From positions 20,769,638-20,833,637 of the forward strand of contig OY540815.1 in the NCBI GenBank assembly GCA_961205875.1: a stretch of 64,000 nucleotides of DNA, given 5' to 3'. The notes beneath the pieces are model-generated. The model was not told where the DNA came from. It saw only the letters and a list, made by a program, of their open reading frames with translations, and ran no database searches. The stretch is from Sialis fuliginosa (lineage: Eukaryota > Arthropoda > Insecta > Megaloptera > Sialidae). Made by a program: the position numbers and the translations under genes. Below, piece by piece: positions 39,301 to 50,868 of this stretch (position 1 is its first letter; each line of letters begins with the position of its first letter).

Positions 39301-42300
39301 AAAATCTACATATTCCAGAACAATGACGTCAAATATTCAAGTTAATAATGTAGGCAACAAAAGTTGATACTCCGGTTTGAACAGATACTTATTGTATATT
39401 TATATAACTGTATTTTATATATTTATTAATTTTCCCCACATACCATATCCCTCATGTCATATTTTAAATTAAAAATCTCGTCGGCATGTATTTTATTTAA
39501 ATAAATTGCTACAAATACTGCATACAGTATCTTATATAAATGATAATAATATTCTATAATTTTTTAAACGGTTGTTTTTTTCTATTCCGAATTGTTTCAG
39601 AAATAATTAGAAAAGTAAATAATTAATAATAGTAAATGCCCGTTTCCGAATGTTCTTTAAACTAATTTGCTATAAAGAAATTTTGGATAGTCGTACTCGA
39701 TTTAGAGACATTAAAACAGGGCTTCGAACCGTAATTTGTTCGTTTCGGTTTTCGTTCCGGTTCGAGTAAAAAATATATTTCGGTTCAGTTCTCGTTATCG
39801 TTCCGAAAAAAGAACTGTTTTTCCGGTTTTTTCGATTCAGCTCCGAGTGATTAATAAATAAATTTATTTGTATTAAAAAATGTATTTTCTACTATAATTT
39901 AGAACATTTTATGGTACTTATATGATAGCCCGAACGACAATTGTAGTGGGAAATAAGATAATTTAACGCGCGTATTTTAACATGTACTGAACCGTAAAAA
40001 ACGATATTTTTATTTCGGTTCGATTCCGGTTTTCGTTCCGGCAAAAAATTACATTTTTTCCGGTTTTTGGTTCAGTTCCGGTTCGAAGCCCTGCTTTAAA
40101 AACCTAAATTTCGAGTAGGTACAATTACTATATCTATTTTACTATACAGTATGCTAAAAAATAAAAAAATAAAAAGAATGACGAAGAGAGTTAAGTAAGA
40201 AATGACCGTAGATTAAGAAATGTTAAGTAAGCAATGACCATAGATTAAGAAACGCTGATCAATTTAACGAAACACGAAATGTATATTTATTTTATGCAAA
40301 AAATCAAAACAAGTAAACATAGAGCAAAAAAATGTTTTATTATCGTACACTGTCAATGACAAATTGCATTAGCATGTATAATTACACACAAAGTAAATAA
40401 AAAAATAAAAATTTGTATCATATTACTAGAACAACACATCTGTTAACTCTATTAACTTTTGTTTGTGCCATTAAATTATTATGTAATTATATAACAGTGT
40501 ACAGAACCGGAATAAATTATTCCTTAAAGGAAGTAATTTACACTCCGCAATCTTATCCTTAATATATACACAAATATTGTAATACAAAGGACCCCGCAGT
40601 TTTTACCATTAGATAAATAATTTTTGAGAGCTGGTTCTTGGCTATTATTATTATTCAATATTTCTGGTTCTATTAAACAATTTAATGCTACCATTTGCAT
40701 TTGGGAACACATACATACAGTTGTGCAAAAATAAAGGTTCTACAAAAACTAGTATTGTTAATTAAAGACAAACATGATTCCTATCTTAAGACCATGAATT
40801 TTTAGGACTTAATGCCCATTGAGACTTTTTATCTACTCATCAAGAACTATCAGAATCCAAAGTTTCCAAGAGTTCCATAAGGATTCAGGGGGATCTTTTT
40901 CAAAATCAAATTCAAAATAAATTAATAAAAGTAATTATTATGTATAGTTTATTACACAAAAAATTAAATTAAAAATATTATAATCAAAGTCGAATTAACA
41001 GGTATTCAAAAAGAGGTCATTACTGCCCCTATCTCAGAATTGTTCATATATTGTAAATTATAATAATACCGGCCCTCCTATAGACGCAATATCGAATTTG
41101 TCATTATATCATTATATTTATTTATTTAAAAAAATACTAAAAATGCCAAGAGGGCAAAAAACTATATCTAAAGATCAGGCGTAAATAAAAAAAAATTAAC
41201 ACATTACCGACCGAATAATGAAAATGCCATTGTTATATAATCAAAAAAAAGATCTAATATATATTGAAATTCAACATTTTTTTCATTAATATTACCCCTA
41301 TAACATATAGGTTGGCTACAAATACATTGGGAAAAATAACTAACTTTTGAAATAACTAAAACAGAACTTCTCAATTTTTATTTCATAGCACACTAATGTA
41401 ATTAACATCTGCGTTGACTTATAAAAAGCATTCCAACAACTGCTATTTTTTTCCAGATTGGGTGCATTAATATCTAAAATTACTGGACTATAATTATAAG
41501 CAATCGGTTACTCTCTGCCGGTAAAGTGTTACAGATTTATATGTTGAATATTCATATGTATAAACGTAAATGAATTGCGCATATTTATTTACATGTATAT
41601 TTTATATTTACTGCGTGATCTCATACTCTTATATTAATTACTTTAACATTTTACTATGCAACAACTTATATTAATTAACAATAAGTATAACATTGAGTCA
41701 TTCCATTTATAATCATCAAATTTATTAAAAAATAGAAGTTGCACTATTTTTAATTTTGATGAAAGTTTAATCAGTTGTTATTATACTTATTAGATAGCAG
41801 AAACTGTACTTAGAAAAATTTTAATGGCCATAGTTCGGGGGTGGTGACCGTTTTACCCTCTTAAGGTATGAAGATTTCGTCGATTTTCAACGTTTTTTCA
41901 ACTCGCTATAGCACGCGTTCTAATAAAGCAATTACAACGAGCTTAATGTCATTTGAAAGACTAAAGAATCTAGTTTCAATTGATCTAGCACAATTTAAAG
42001 TTTAAATTATTTTTTTTGTAGATAGAGGCTTTTCAAATTTATTAATAAAATTGTCATTTTTTCTATTTTTCGAAATTTATTGTGGCTCTAAGGTTAAACT
42101 GAGAAAGCTATAATTATGTGTAAGTTATGTTCATTTATAGTACTCAGTACCCACAAAAAATCAGCTTGATTGATGCACATCTTTTATTAAAAAAATTTAG
42201 TTAAATATCGCAAAAATCACGAAAACACCAAAATCAGCTGTTTTCGAAGCAAAAAAAAGTTATGTGGGGGACGAGATAAAATTCTGAATTTTTTTTTACA

Positions 42301-45300
42301 AATGCTCTAAATAGTTATCTTTGAAGGCCTTATAGATTCGTTTTGTTATTTTCATTTTTATAGCAACCAGAATTTTTTTTTAAATTGAAAAAAATACGAA
42401 AACTTCAAAAACGGTTATTTTTAAACATAATACAAAAATATGTTGGGCACGAGATAGAATTCTGAATTTTTTTTTACGAATGCTCTAAATAGTTATCTTT
42501 GAAGGCCTTATAGATTCGTTTTGTTATTTTCATTTTTATAGCAACCAGAATTTTTTTTTTATTTAAAAAAATACGAAAACTTCAAAAACGGTTTTTTTAA
42601 ACATAATACAAAAATATGTTGGGCACGAGATAGAATTATGAATTTTTTTTTACAAATGCTCTAAATAGTTATCTTTGATGGCTTTATAGATTCGTTTTGT
42701 TATTTTCATTTTTATAGCAACCAGAATTTTTTATTTAAATTTAAAAAAATACGAAAACATCTAAAACAGCTATTTTTTAAACAATACAAAAATATGTTGG
42801 GCACGAGATAGAATTCTGAATTTTTTTTTATAATTGCTTTAAGTAATTAACTTTAAAGGCCACTTGGCTTTTTCTTGTTATTTTCATTTTTCTAGTCACC
42901 AGACTTTTTTTAAATCCTTAAAAGTGTAAAAACTCAGATATTGTACTAATCAATACTAAAGAGAATCTAAATTAACAAATCTTACACTTAATAATAGTAT
43001 TTACTATTTCGGATTGAGTTTGATATTTTTTCAACTTTTTGATCAATTTCATTTTTTCTCTTTGATAGGTAAAGGTAGTTTTTTAATTACAACAGGAGAT
43101 TCATTCAAAACAGCACAAACTTGGTTGATTTATCAAATACAGGGTTCAAATATTTCATCCCTGATATAGTAAATAATTAATTTTTTGGACATCACGACAA
43201 TATTCATAATGAAAAGAAATATTTATAAAAACATATAATATTAAACCTTTCACAGAAGAATAATAAGTATACTTCAAAATCAATTTAACAATTAATTTAT
43301 TTGTATGCTTTAACATCATAAATAAAATAATAATAATAATAATATAACACATAATTTTTTTTTGTTTATTTTCGAAAATACATGATTTAAAAAAAATCTG
43401 GTGACTAGAAAAATGAAAATTACAAGAAAAAGCCAAATGGCCTTTAAAGTTAATTACTTAAAGCAATTATAAAAAAAAATTCAGAATTCTATCTCGTGCC
43501 CAACATATTTTTGTATTGTTTAAAAAATAGCTGTTTTTGAAGTTTTCGTATTTTTTTAAATAAAAAAAATAATTCTGGTTGCTATAAAAATGAAAATAAC
43601 AAAACGAATCTATAAGGCCATCAAAGATAACTATTTAGAGCATTCGTAAAAAAAAATTCAGAATTCTATCTCGTGCCCAACATATTTTTGTATTATGTTT
43701 AAAAATAACCGTTTTTGAAGTTTTCGTATTTTTTTAAATAAAAAAAATAATTCTGGTTGCTATAAAAATGAAAATAACAAAACGAATCTATAAGGCCATC
43801 AAAGATAACTATTTAGAGCATTTGTAAAAAAAAATTCAGAATTCTATCTCGTGCCCAACATATTTTTGTATTATGTTTAAAAATAACCGTTTTTGAAGTT
43901 TTCGTATTTTTTTCAATTTAAAAAAAAATTCTGGTTGCTATAAAAATGAAAATAACAAAACGAATCATTAAGGCCTTCAAAGATAACTATTTAGAGCATT
44001 TGTAAAAAAAAATTCATAATTCTATCTCGTGCCCAACATATTTTTGTATTATGTTTAAAAAAACCGTTTTTGAAGTTTTCGTATTTTTTTAAATAAAAAA
44101 AAAATTCTGGTTGCTATAAAAATGAAAATAACAAAACGAATCTATAAGGCCTTCAAAGATAACTATTTAGAGCATTCGTAAAAAAAAATTCAGAATTCTA
44201 TCTCGTGCCCAACATATTTTTGTATTATGTTTAAAAATAACCGTTTTTGAAGTTTTCGTATTTTTTTAAATTTAAAAAAAAATTCTGGTTGCTATAAAAA
44301 TGAAAATAACAAAACGAATCTATAAGGCCTTCAAAGATAACTATTTAGAGCATTTGTAAAAAAAAATTCAGAATTTTATCTCGTCCCCCACATAACTTTT
44401 TTTTGCTTCGAAAACAGCTGATTTTGGTGTTTTCGTGATTTTTGCGATATTTAACTAAATTTTTTTAATAAAAGATGTGCATCAATCAAGCTGATTTTTT
44501 GTGGGTACTGAGTACTATAAATGAACATAACTTACACATAATTATAGCTTTCTCAGTTTAACCTTAGAGCCACAATAAATTTCGAAAAATAGAAAAAATG
44601 ACAATTTTATTAATAAATTTGAAAAGCCTCTATCTACAAAAAAAATAATTTAAACTTTAAATTGTGCTAGATCAATTGAAACTAGATTCTTTAGTCTTTC
44701 AAATGACATTAAGCTCGTTGTAATTGCTTTATTAGAACGCGTGCTATAGAGAGTTGAAAAAACGTTGAAAATCGACGAAATCTTCATACCTTAAGAGGGT
44801 AAAACGGTCACCACCCCCGAACTATGGCCATTAAAATTTTTCTAAGTACAGTTTCTGCTATCTAATAAGTATAATAACAACTGATTAAACTTTCATCAAA
44901 ATTAAAAATGGTGCAACTTCAGCACCTTGATGATTTTATATGGAATGACCCCATTACCATTTTTTTCTCTTCAAATATATGTATAAATGAAATCAGTGAA
45001 TCCATAAGCGAGGACGATATTAAATTTAGAGAGAACTAATAATTTATAATTTATTTTATTATTACTGTAATCCCCCCATTGTTTCTTTTTACATATCCCC
45101 TTACTCTTGGAATTTTTTGCGGATACTCTTGGTGAATAGATTCATTGCCAGAGAAAGTTAAATTAACAGATTTTAAATCCAAGCCTGTACTTATAAATAT
45201 TAATTTCACGGCCATAAATTAAATATAAATGATTAATTAATAAACTTCAATCTACAATTAAAATACAGATAACTTAATTAAATGTTTAACGATGGACATA

Positions 45301-48300
45301 AATGAATTAGTTGTATTCAAAATTTTATTACGAAAGAAATACATTATTTTAAATTAATGCCCATCAAAAAATGCATCGATACAATACAAATTTTGGAGTG
45401 TGATAAAAATTTGGAAACAGATTTGTTCTATCTATCATAATTTAAAAATATATGAAACGGTCGACAGTAATATTTTTTTTATTTCAAGAATTAGAGATAA
45501 AATATTTCGGATTAAATATTAGGACGAATGTAATCTGCAAAAATCAGCTGTTTAATGACGTATTTAGACCAAAAAGATAAAACAGCAACTTATCGTTTTT
45601 TTCTTAGATTAGAAAATACTATGGATACATAACAACCAATGCTAGTCCGTATATGAAACTGTTACCAAAATTTTACAGCAGTCATCTTTTCTTAAATGTC
45701 ACAATCGTCATTTTGTTTTTTAAAAACATGATTTTATTAAAAGTGCACTAAAAATTAAAGTAATAATAATTTTTAGTGTGGGATTTTCTATTTCTGAAAG
45801 CCATAATTAATTTTTTTTTACAAAAGCTATTATACATTTGCCTTTATGAACGCCCCACGTTTTTATAAACCTGAAAATTTTGCAATATAGCTGAATTTTT
45901 AATTAAAGCTTGTTTTAAAAAAAAAAACTTTTTATTTTTTACTTCTGCCTCTTATTTCTCAGAAACAACGAAAAATAATCATATGATATTTCAATAGAAT
46001 TTTTAATTAAAACTGATACCCTTTGTAATAATTATTAATTATTATATTAACTAAAGATCTAAACAATATGTTTCTAGGTAACAGACGCAATAAAAATAAA
46101 TATAATTTATAGATAGATGAATATGATAAACATACATAAATTAATTAAGATAATTGTCCTTATCTATTATATTCTATGCACAATACCTAATATCATAATA
46201 TCATGCAAATTACTGTACAACATACAATGAAAACGAATTATAAATATTACTTTGTATATATTTATAATACTATTGACGATGATTCTGTGAATCGAAAGCT
46301 TGCGTTTATAAATTTTCTCAATATGTAATTTCTGACGTTTAGACAATCAAGTTGTTTTTATTTATAATATTTAACGTCACTATTAGTGTATTATTATTTA
46401 TAATACCTATATGACACATTTCAGGGAAGGCGCTAATTGTATTTTATTTACCTAAATTATAAGTCAATGTTTTTACATTCGTATACGTCAATAGTATAAT
46501 GAAATATTGTAATCATAAAAATTTTCAAAATATGTATTTTAACGGATATCTAAATTCTAAATCCATAAAAGTTGTAAGAGTTTAGACTTACACGTGTTTC
46601 AATAGCAATGCTATCATCATCAGAGTCACAAAGACACTCACACAGTGTGTTTGTACAGCTTGTATTTAAAAAACAAAACGGTCAATCATTTTGAACTTTT
46701 TATCACATATTTGATAGTTTTTTATCAAAATTTGTCAAAACGTTTAGTCATGAGTATAACGGATACGTATCTACAAAAGTTGCAAAAAAAAGTTACACAC
46801 TAGCGACTTAGTCGCGCGATTATCGCGTACATTCATTTTACATTGTTTTATATGTAAATCGCAAAACCCATACACACTGTAGCGATTATCGCGCTGCATA
46901 CAATAGCGTGCATACTATGCCAAGACGCGATTTTCGCGCTACTAAGTCGCTAGTATGTAAAGGGTTCGCGATTCAGCAGCGCGACTAAATCTCATGGCAT
47001 GCTACTGTAAAACACAACAGTGTGCATGGGCAAATGAAACAATTCTGAACGAAAATGATCGACGACGGGTAGCATGCCATGAGATTTAGCCGCGCGGCTG
47101 AATCGCGACCCCTTTTGTTAGCACGTCTATCGCGCTGCTAAAAATCGCTAGTGTGTAAAGAGTCGATTACATTAAGCGAGTTTACTAGCTTAGTTTAGAA
47201 GCGGGCGAGCAGCTAATACGATAGTGATGATGACACACAAAACTTTCCACTCGCTCAGTAGCCAACTAGCTAGCGAGTTGTGAATACATTTTGTAGACAC
47301 TGAAACCAGGAATCACTGAGATACTCGCAGCTAGTGAACTAGCTACTATGATGACACACGGCTAGTTTACTAGCTAACAAGCTAACAAGCTTACAAACCA
47401 GCGAGTAGCGAGTAAAGTAGCCCGGTTTTCAACTTTTATCGCAGATTGTTTACAATCTGCTAGTTAGCTAGTGAACATGATTACACTGGGCGAATTTACT
47501 AGCAGCTAGTGAATTCGCCGGCTTGTAGCAAGTAAACTCGCTCGACAATGAAGAATCTAATATTTTTTTCTACAGATTTCCAAATTTCAAAATATGCGAG
47601 AAGAAATTGTTCGTGTACTACTGCGCGTACGCATTCGGGATGAGCTTTCTATTTCTGATAGTCGCGGTGATCGCACAGTTATCGCCTGGTGAACATATAC
47701 ATCCAGGATTCGGGATTTCCAAATGCTGGTTTAACGGTAAGTTATACGTATTTTATAACTATATTAGCTCTAAACGAGGGACAAATAGGTAGGTACTAGA
47801 AACCAGTGGCGTAGTAAGAAAAAAAAATTGAGTGGGGGGGGGGGATAAATACATATAAGTTAAATTTTGAACTGATGCTTTCTCACAACATACGTTTTTT
47901 TTTAATAGTGAATAAACACATTTGTGTTGAAACATTCTATTTCTGCATTGTTAGTTTTCTTGCCAAAGCAAACAAATCAATATTTTTTACAACACGTGAC
48001 TGAAATGCACACACTCAGGAAATGCAAATAAAATGATTAAAAAGTATGTAATTTATATTTAAACTCGGGTTATAAAAACATCTACATACTTGCATAAAAA
48101 AAATACTTACAGCTGTATGTGAGATATTTGTTTGAATATATAATTTACAAGCATTTTACTTGATAATCTCTGGAAAAACCTGATCATTTGCGACAGTGGC
48201 GTGCGATATTAGCAACTTTAAAGCCTATTTTTTTAAATTTACTATAGCACCTTGATAGTTATCAATTATCCTCCCCCCTACCCTTTACTTTTATTTAATA

Positions 48301-49505
48301 AAGAAAAAAACATTAATTAGATGTATCATTCAAAATATATCTTGGAAAATAGTCTATAAAAAATAATTGGTCATAATTCTCGTATATAGGTGTATTTTTT
48401 TGTATTTCAGGAGACGCAGAAAATTGGCTTTATTTTTATGGCCCAATTACTGTACTGCTGTTTGTCAACACAGTGCTTTTTATTGACACTGGAATCATTT
48501 TCTGCCGGCAAGTAGCACCGGCAGAAAATCCTACGAGTGGAACTGGCAAGAAAATGCGCTCAAATAAAGCTAAGTACGTTGAAAGTAAAAAAAAAAATAT
48601 TATATTATTTTACTAAAAGGTTTTCGCAATTTAGCGAGCGTTTTTTTTTATAAATTTTATTTTTAAATATAGATTTAAAAAAGACAAAATAAAATAATTT
48701 TCTTATGTGTAAATGTAAAACACATTTTTTAAATCAAATAAAAATATTTAAAAATAGTTTTTTAAATTAAAATCAATTTTATTTCTTTGTTTCAGATGTC
48801 TTTTATATTTAAAACTATTCATCATTATGGGTTTATCTTGGATATTCGAACCGCTATCATTTCTGGCCGGAACACACGGAGAATTGGGAACATTTTGGTA
48901 AGAATAACATTAAAAATATATTTATGTCCGGTATTATAAACGAACTAACAAAATTTGCAAGTACTTGAGGTTTCAAACTTATCTGACAGTTCCCTTGAAA
49001 TTTCATGAAGTGTTTGACAAGTTTCGCTTTCTCTGATTCGCTCGCTATAAATTTATGTATTATTATTTTCTATTTATAATTGTCTAAGTACGGTTCTGCA
49101 TTCACCACATTCACCTTTATTTTATTTTGGACATTGACTAATTAATTAACACTTTCACTGGTGAATCTGTACATTCACCAATAACTTTGACTATAGGAGA
49201 ATTTACATTTTTACATTTCCTCTAGTGAATCCTTTCATCGTAATGTATATTTTTATAGGACAATTATGGACTACGTGAACATGCTACAGGGTGTTCTGAT
49301 ATTCGCTCTACTTATCCTGACGCGTAAACGGGTATTGCGCGGTCTAGCTCGCGCAGAGCTATGCTGCGGGTTCCGCGCAGCTCCTGCGCATTTTGCGCAG
49401 TTGCCGCCGGATGACGAGTGCAGTGAGTTGGTGCAGGACGCGCAAGAGAGACCTTTAGAATCTGGAGATGCGATAAGAGAAGCTAACGGCAATGGTATCA
49501 AGTAA
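36315..49505 (+). CDS. Methuselah-like class B GPCR, short ectodomain
   Basis: Nine exons: 36315-36502, 37115-37189, 37555-37744, 38921-39026, 39146-39224, 47576-47736, 48411-48573, 48796-48897, 49259-49505; 436 aa, all joints in frame. A signal peptide (FLHIAVAFLIIVNGGLS) precedes a Cys-bearing ectodomain (NCCINGENV, KKCPGNY, TCEHGRYI, TYCIAK, VVCFSE) of only about 110 residues, against about 190 in Drosophila Methuselah. Seven membrane segments follow, with family marks LRDLQGKCLMC, FFWLNVISINVWR, GISKCWFNG, YFYGPI and GLSWIFEPLSF. The C-tail is short and GC-rich in codon use. ATG 36315 follows an acceptor (tttacag), so a non-coding first exon lies upstream. Intron 5 is 8.35 kb and holds a foldback element and other repeats. 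The gene sits in an AQR intron on the opposite strand. Methuselah-type receptors affect stress response and lifespan in flies; the ligand here is unknown. Confidence 0.93.
36536..37056 (+). mobile_element. 521-base element bounded by ACTGGCRCCAGT
   Basis: Lies in receptor-gene intron 1 between exons 1 and 2. Both termini carry a 12-base near-palindrome (ACTGGCACCAGT at left, ACTGGCGCCAGT at right). The body matches 22192-22672 in reverse orientation. Non-coding; class unknown. Confidence 0.55.
37817..38010. repeat. hAT-like fragment in receptor intron 3
   Basis: Contains gctcggggaccccggggtaa and ends gttacagccctg. These blocks recur at 61.4 kb, at 61942-62060 and inside the 29.7-kb element. 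The left end is truncated. Confidence 0.45.
38645..38830. repeat. Dispersed hairpin-like repeat, copy 2
   Basis: Relative of 28438-28640, sharing tttgtacttctttgattgta and gtgttgttaaaatatc. It also carries the complement of the first copy's 5' part. Ends about 90 bases before receptor exon 4. Confidence 0.5.
39717..40093. mobile_element. hAT MITE, CAGGGCTTCGAACCG ends
   Basis: CAGGGCTTCGAACCG at left and CGGTTCGAAGCCCTG at right are exact complements, flanked by CATTAAAA and CTTTAAAA (7/8). The subterminal parts are rich in cggttc/gttccg motifs. Located in intron 5 of the first receptor gene. Confidence 0.8.
42281..42912 (+). repeat. Left array, about 4 units of 177 bases
   Basis: The anchor tagcaaccagaat recurs at 42361, 42539 and 42715, and in diverged form at about 42893. 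Each unit runs through gctctaaatagttatcttt, attcgttttgttattttcat, acgaaaac and tgttgggcacgagata. The innermost unit is the most diverged. Confidence 0.85.
43382..44371 (-). repeat. Right array, about 6 units of 177 bases
   Basis: The complementary anchor attctggttgcta recurs near 43571, 43749, 43928, 44103 and 44281, with the diverged innermost form near 43397. It has two more units than the left array, and the left third unit combines variants found in different right units, which points to unequal exchange. Confidence 0.85.
46585..46627 (-). ncRNA. Candidate type I hammerhead ribozyme
   Basis: On the minus strand the order is GACU (stem I), CUGAUGA core, a hairpin AUAGC-AUU-GCUAU (stem II), GAAA core, CACGUG (stem III), UA, then AGUC closing stem I exactly. 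All conserved core bases are present, and cleavage would follow UA. Stem III has no loop and is self-complementary, as in the minimal dimer-active ribozymes of Penelope-like and other retroelements. Stem II has a G-U pair and one unpaired U near the core. No reverse transcriptase was found beside it, so it may be an orphan tail. Activity is inferred only. Confidence 0.6.
46796..47155. mobile_element. CG-rich palindromic MITE, CACACTAGCGA ends
   Basis: CACACTAGCGA at the left and TCGCTAGTGTG at the right are flanked by TA. Inside are two inverted pairs: ttagtcgcgcgatta/gcgctactaa, and gattcagcagcgcgactaaa with its complement near 47065-47112. Its many CG dinucleotides contrast with the AT-rich surroundings. 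Confidence 0.65.
47177..47541. mobile_element. ctagc-rich palindromic element abutting receptor exon 6
   Basis: GCGAGTTTACTAGC at the left and gcaagtaaactcgc at the right face each other. The interior repeats ctagctagtgaactagc-like palindromes, gatgatgacacac occurs twice, and gattaca-type starts occur on both flanks. It ends about 35 bases before the receptor exon 6 acceptor. Confidence 0.55.
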
Positions 49506-50653
49506 AAGAAATATATATTGTCAACGTTTTTGTTAATTTATTGTTGTTGCGATGTCTATTTAATTAACGCATTTTGGGTATAAACCGAGTCTTGTTAGTC
49601 CAGTGAATGAAGCAATCTGATGGGAAATTTTCCAGAACAGCACTAAAAATGGGGTAAAAGGGTGAACATCGAATTTTTTTCCCTTTTCTACCTTTTTTAA
49701 TTTTTTACGACAAAATGCAGTTTGATGCATTTTGATATGCGTTTTAAATGCATTTATATGCATAAAAAACTTTTTTTCTTATGCAGCCTTGAACGTAGGT
49801 AAAAATAGAAGCTACGAGTGCAATTTGGTAAAAAAATATTGATTCCTGATTTTTTTACTTGGTTTTTAGTGCAACATAAATTTTAAAAAATATTTTGTGA
49901 CTCACCCTTAAATATTGGCTAATATAATTGGTAAATCTATTCATATTTGGCTATATTATGGTTGACCTCAGTTCTTTGGAGCTTTAGGAAGAATTTAAGC
50001 CAATATACGAGTCTGTGCGATGATGTACCCCAGAGTTATTAAATTTTAATCGAATAGGACCGAAAATTAACATTTTTACGGCCTTTTCACCCTCTGGAAG
50101 GGGTGTTTTTTTGTTAAATTTTATCTAACTACTACAAATTGATTCATTTGAGTATCAGCTACAAATATCAACCATAATATAACCCCATTGTCGATTTAGT
50201 ATTGAAATAAATAGAAAAAACGGGAAAAAAAAATTTCCCATTTTGATCATTTTCTCTGTTTCATTTGCTGGACTATGTTACTGAAACCGTTGATATTTTT
50301 CTAAAATATTAAAAGCAACTTTATTCTTAAATTAAATAACTTAAAAAGTATTTCCTATGTTAAAATTGTTAGTTTATTTAATCGTTGAAAAAGATAAATT
50401 TTCTATGAATCAATAAATTAATCTTGATATGTTTTACAATAAAATAAATATATTGAATCTTTGTTCTGTGAAACTTAGTTTGTACTTAGAAAATAAGAAC
50501 TATTTTTAATATTTTAAACTATTTACTTATTACTTTAAATTATGTGTTTATAAATTTTTCATTTAAAATTAAATATGCCTTGACTCAATTTTCAAATTTT
50601 TTTGTACTTACACAAATAAATGATTTAAAATCGGTCAAGACAAACAACAGCCT

Positions 50654-50868
50654 TTAGAGTTCCGTGGATACCACACCTTTTTATAAAATAATTCATTTTT
50701 ATTATATTTTTTGAGACAGTAGTTACCGTGGAGGGGGGGGATTAATGACTTGTTGGAATCTCTTAAAGGTGCCATTTTTGAATTATAGTTTGCGTAAGTT
50801 TTACAAGATATTTTGCTGTGACGGACGGACAACAAAGTGAGTTTTTTAAGGTTTCTACGGAACTCTAA
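50654..50868. mobile_element. MITE with TTAGAGTTCCG ends
   Basis: TTAGAGTTCCGTGG at left and the near-complement ctacggaactctaa at right. The right part (gatattttgctgtgacgga, caacaaagtga) is a common insect repeat and recurs at 53218-53306. Contains a poly-G run. Confidence 0.5.

Larger units (their letters stand above)
41695..44951. mobile_element. 3.26-kb foldback element with satellite arms
   Basis: Ends GAGTCATTCC and GGAATGACCC face each other, with CATT on both sides as a possible 4-bp duplication. Each arm has a unique outer part of about 590 bases, then a tandem array of a 177-base unit. The left arm (to about 42912) is 1.2 kb and the right arm (from about 43382) 1.57 kb; the loop is about 470 bases. 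The arms are nearly identical where they align, including rare variants. No transposase frame was seen. It lies in intron 5 of the first receptor gene, so transcripts of either host gene would contain a long hairpin. It is organised like Drosophila FB or Galileo elements; relationship unproven. Confidence 0.8.

Noticed and set aside
43155-43436. Open frame in the foldback loop as a possible transposase
   Set aside because: Short, low complexity, no catalytic motif, and it runs into the satellite arm.
42281-44371. Regular repeats considered as a CRISPR or centromeric array
   Set aside because: Units are contiguous without spacers and form inverted arms of a mobile element in a eukaryotic intron.
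49271-49501. Open frame on the minus strand over a GC-rich block
   Set aside because: Antisense of the last exon of the first receptor gene, which is securely in frame with its membrane segments.
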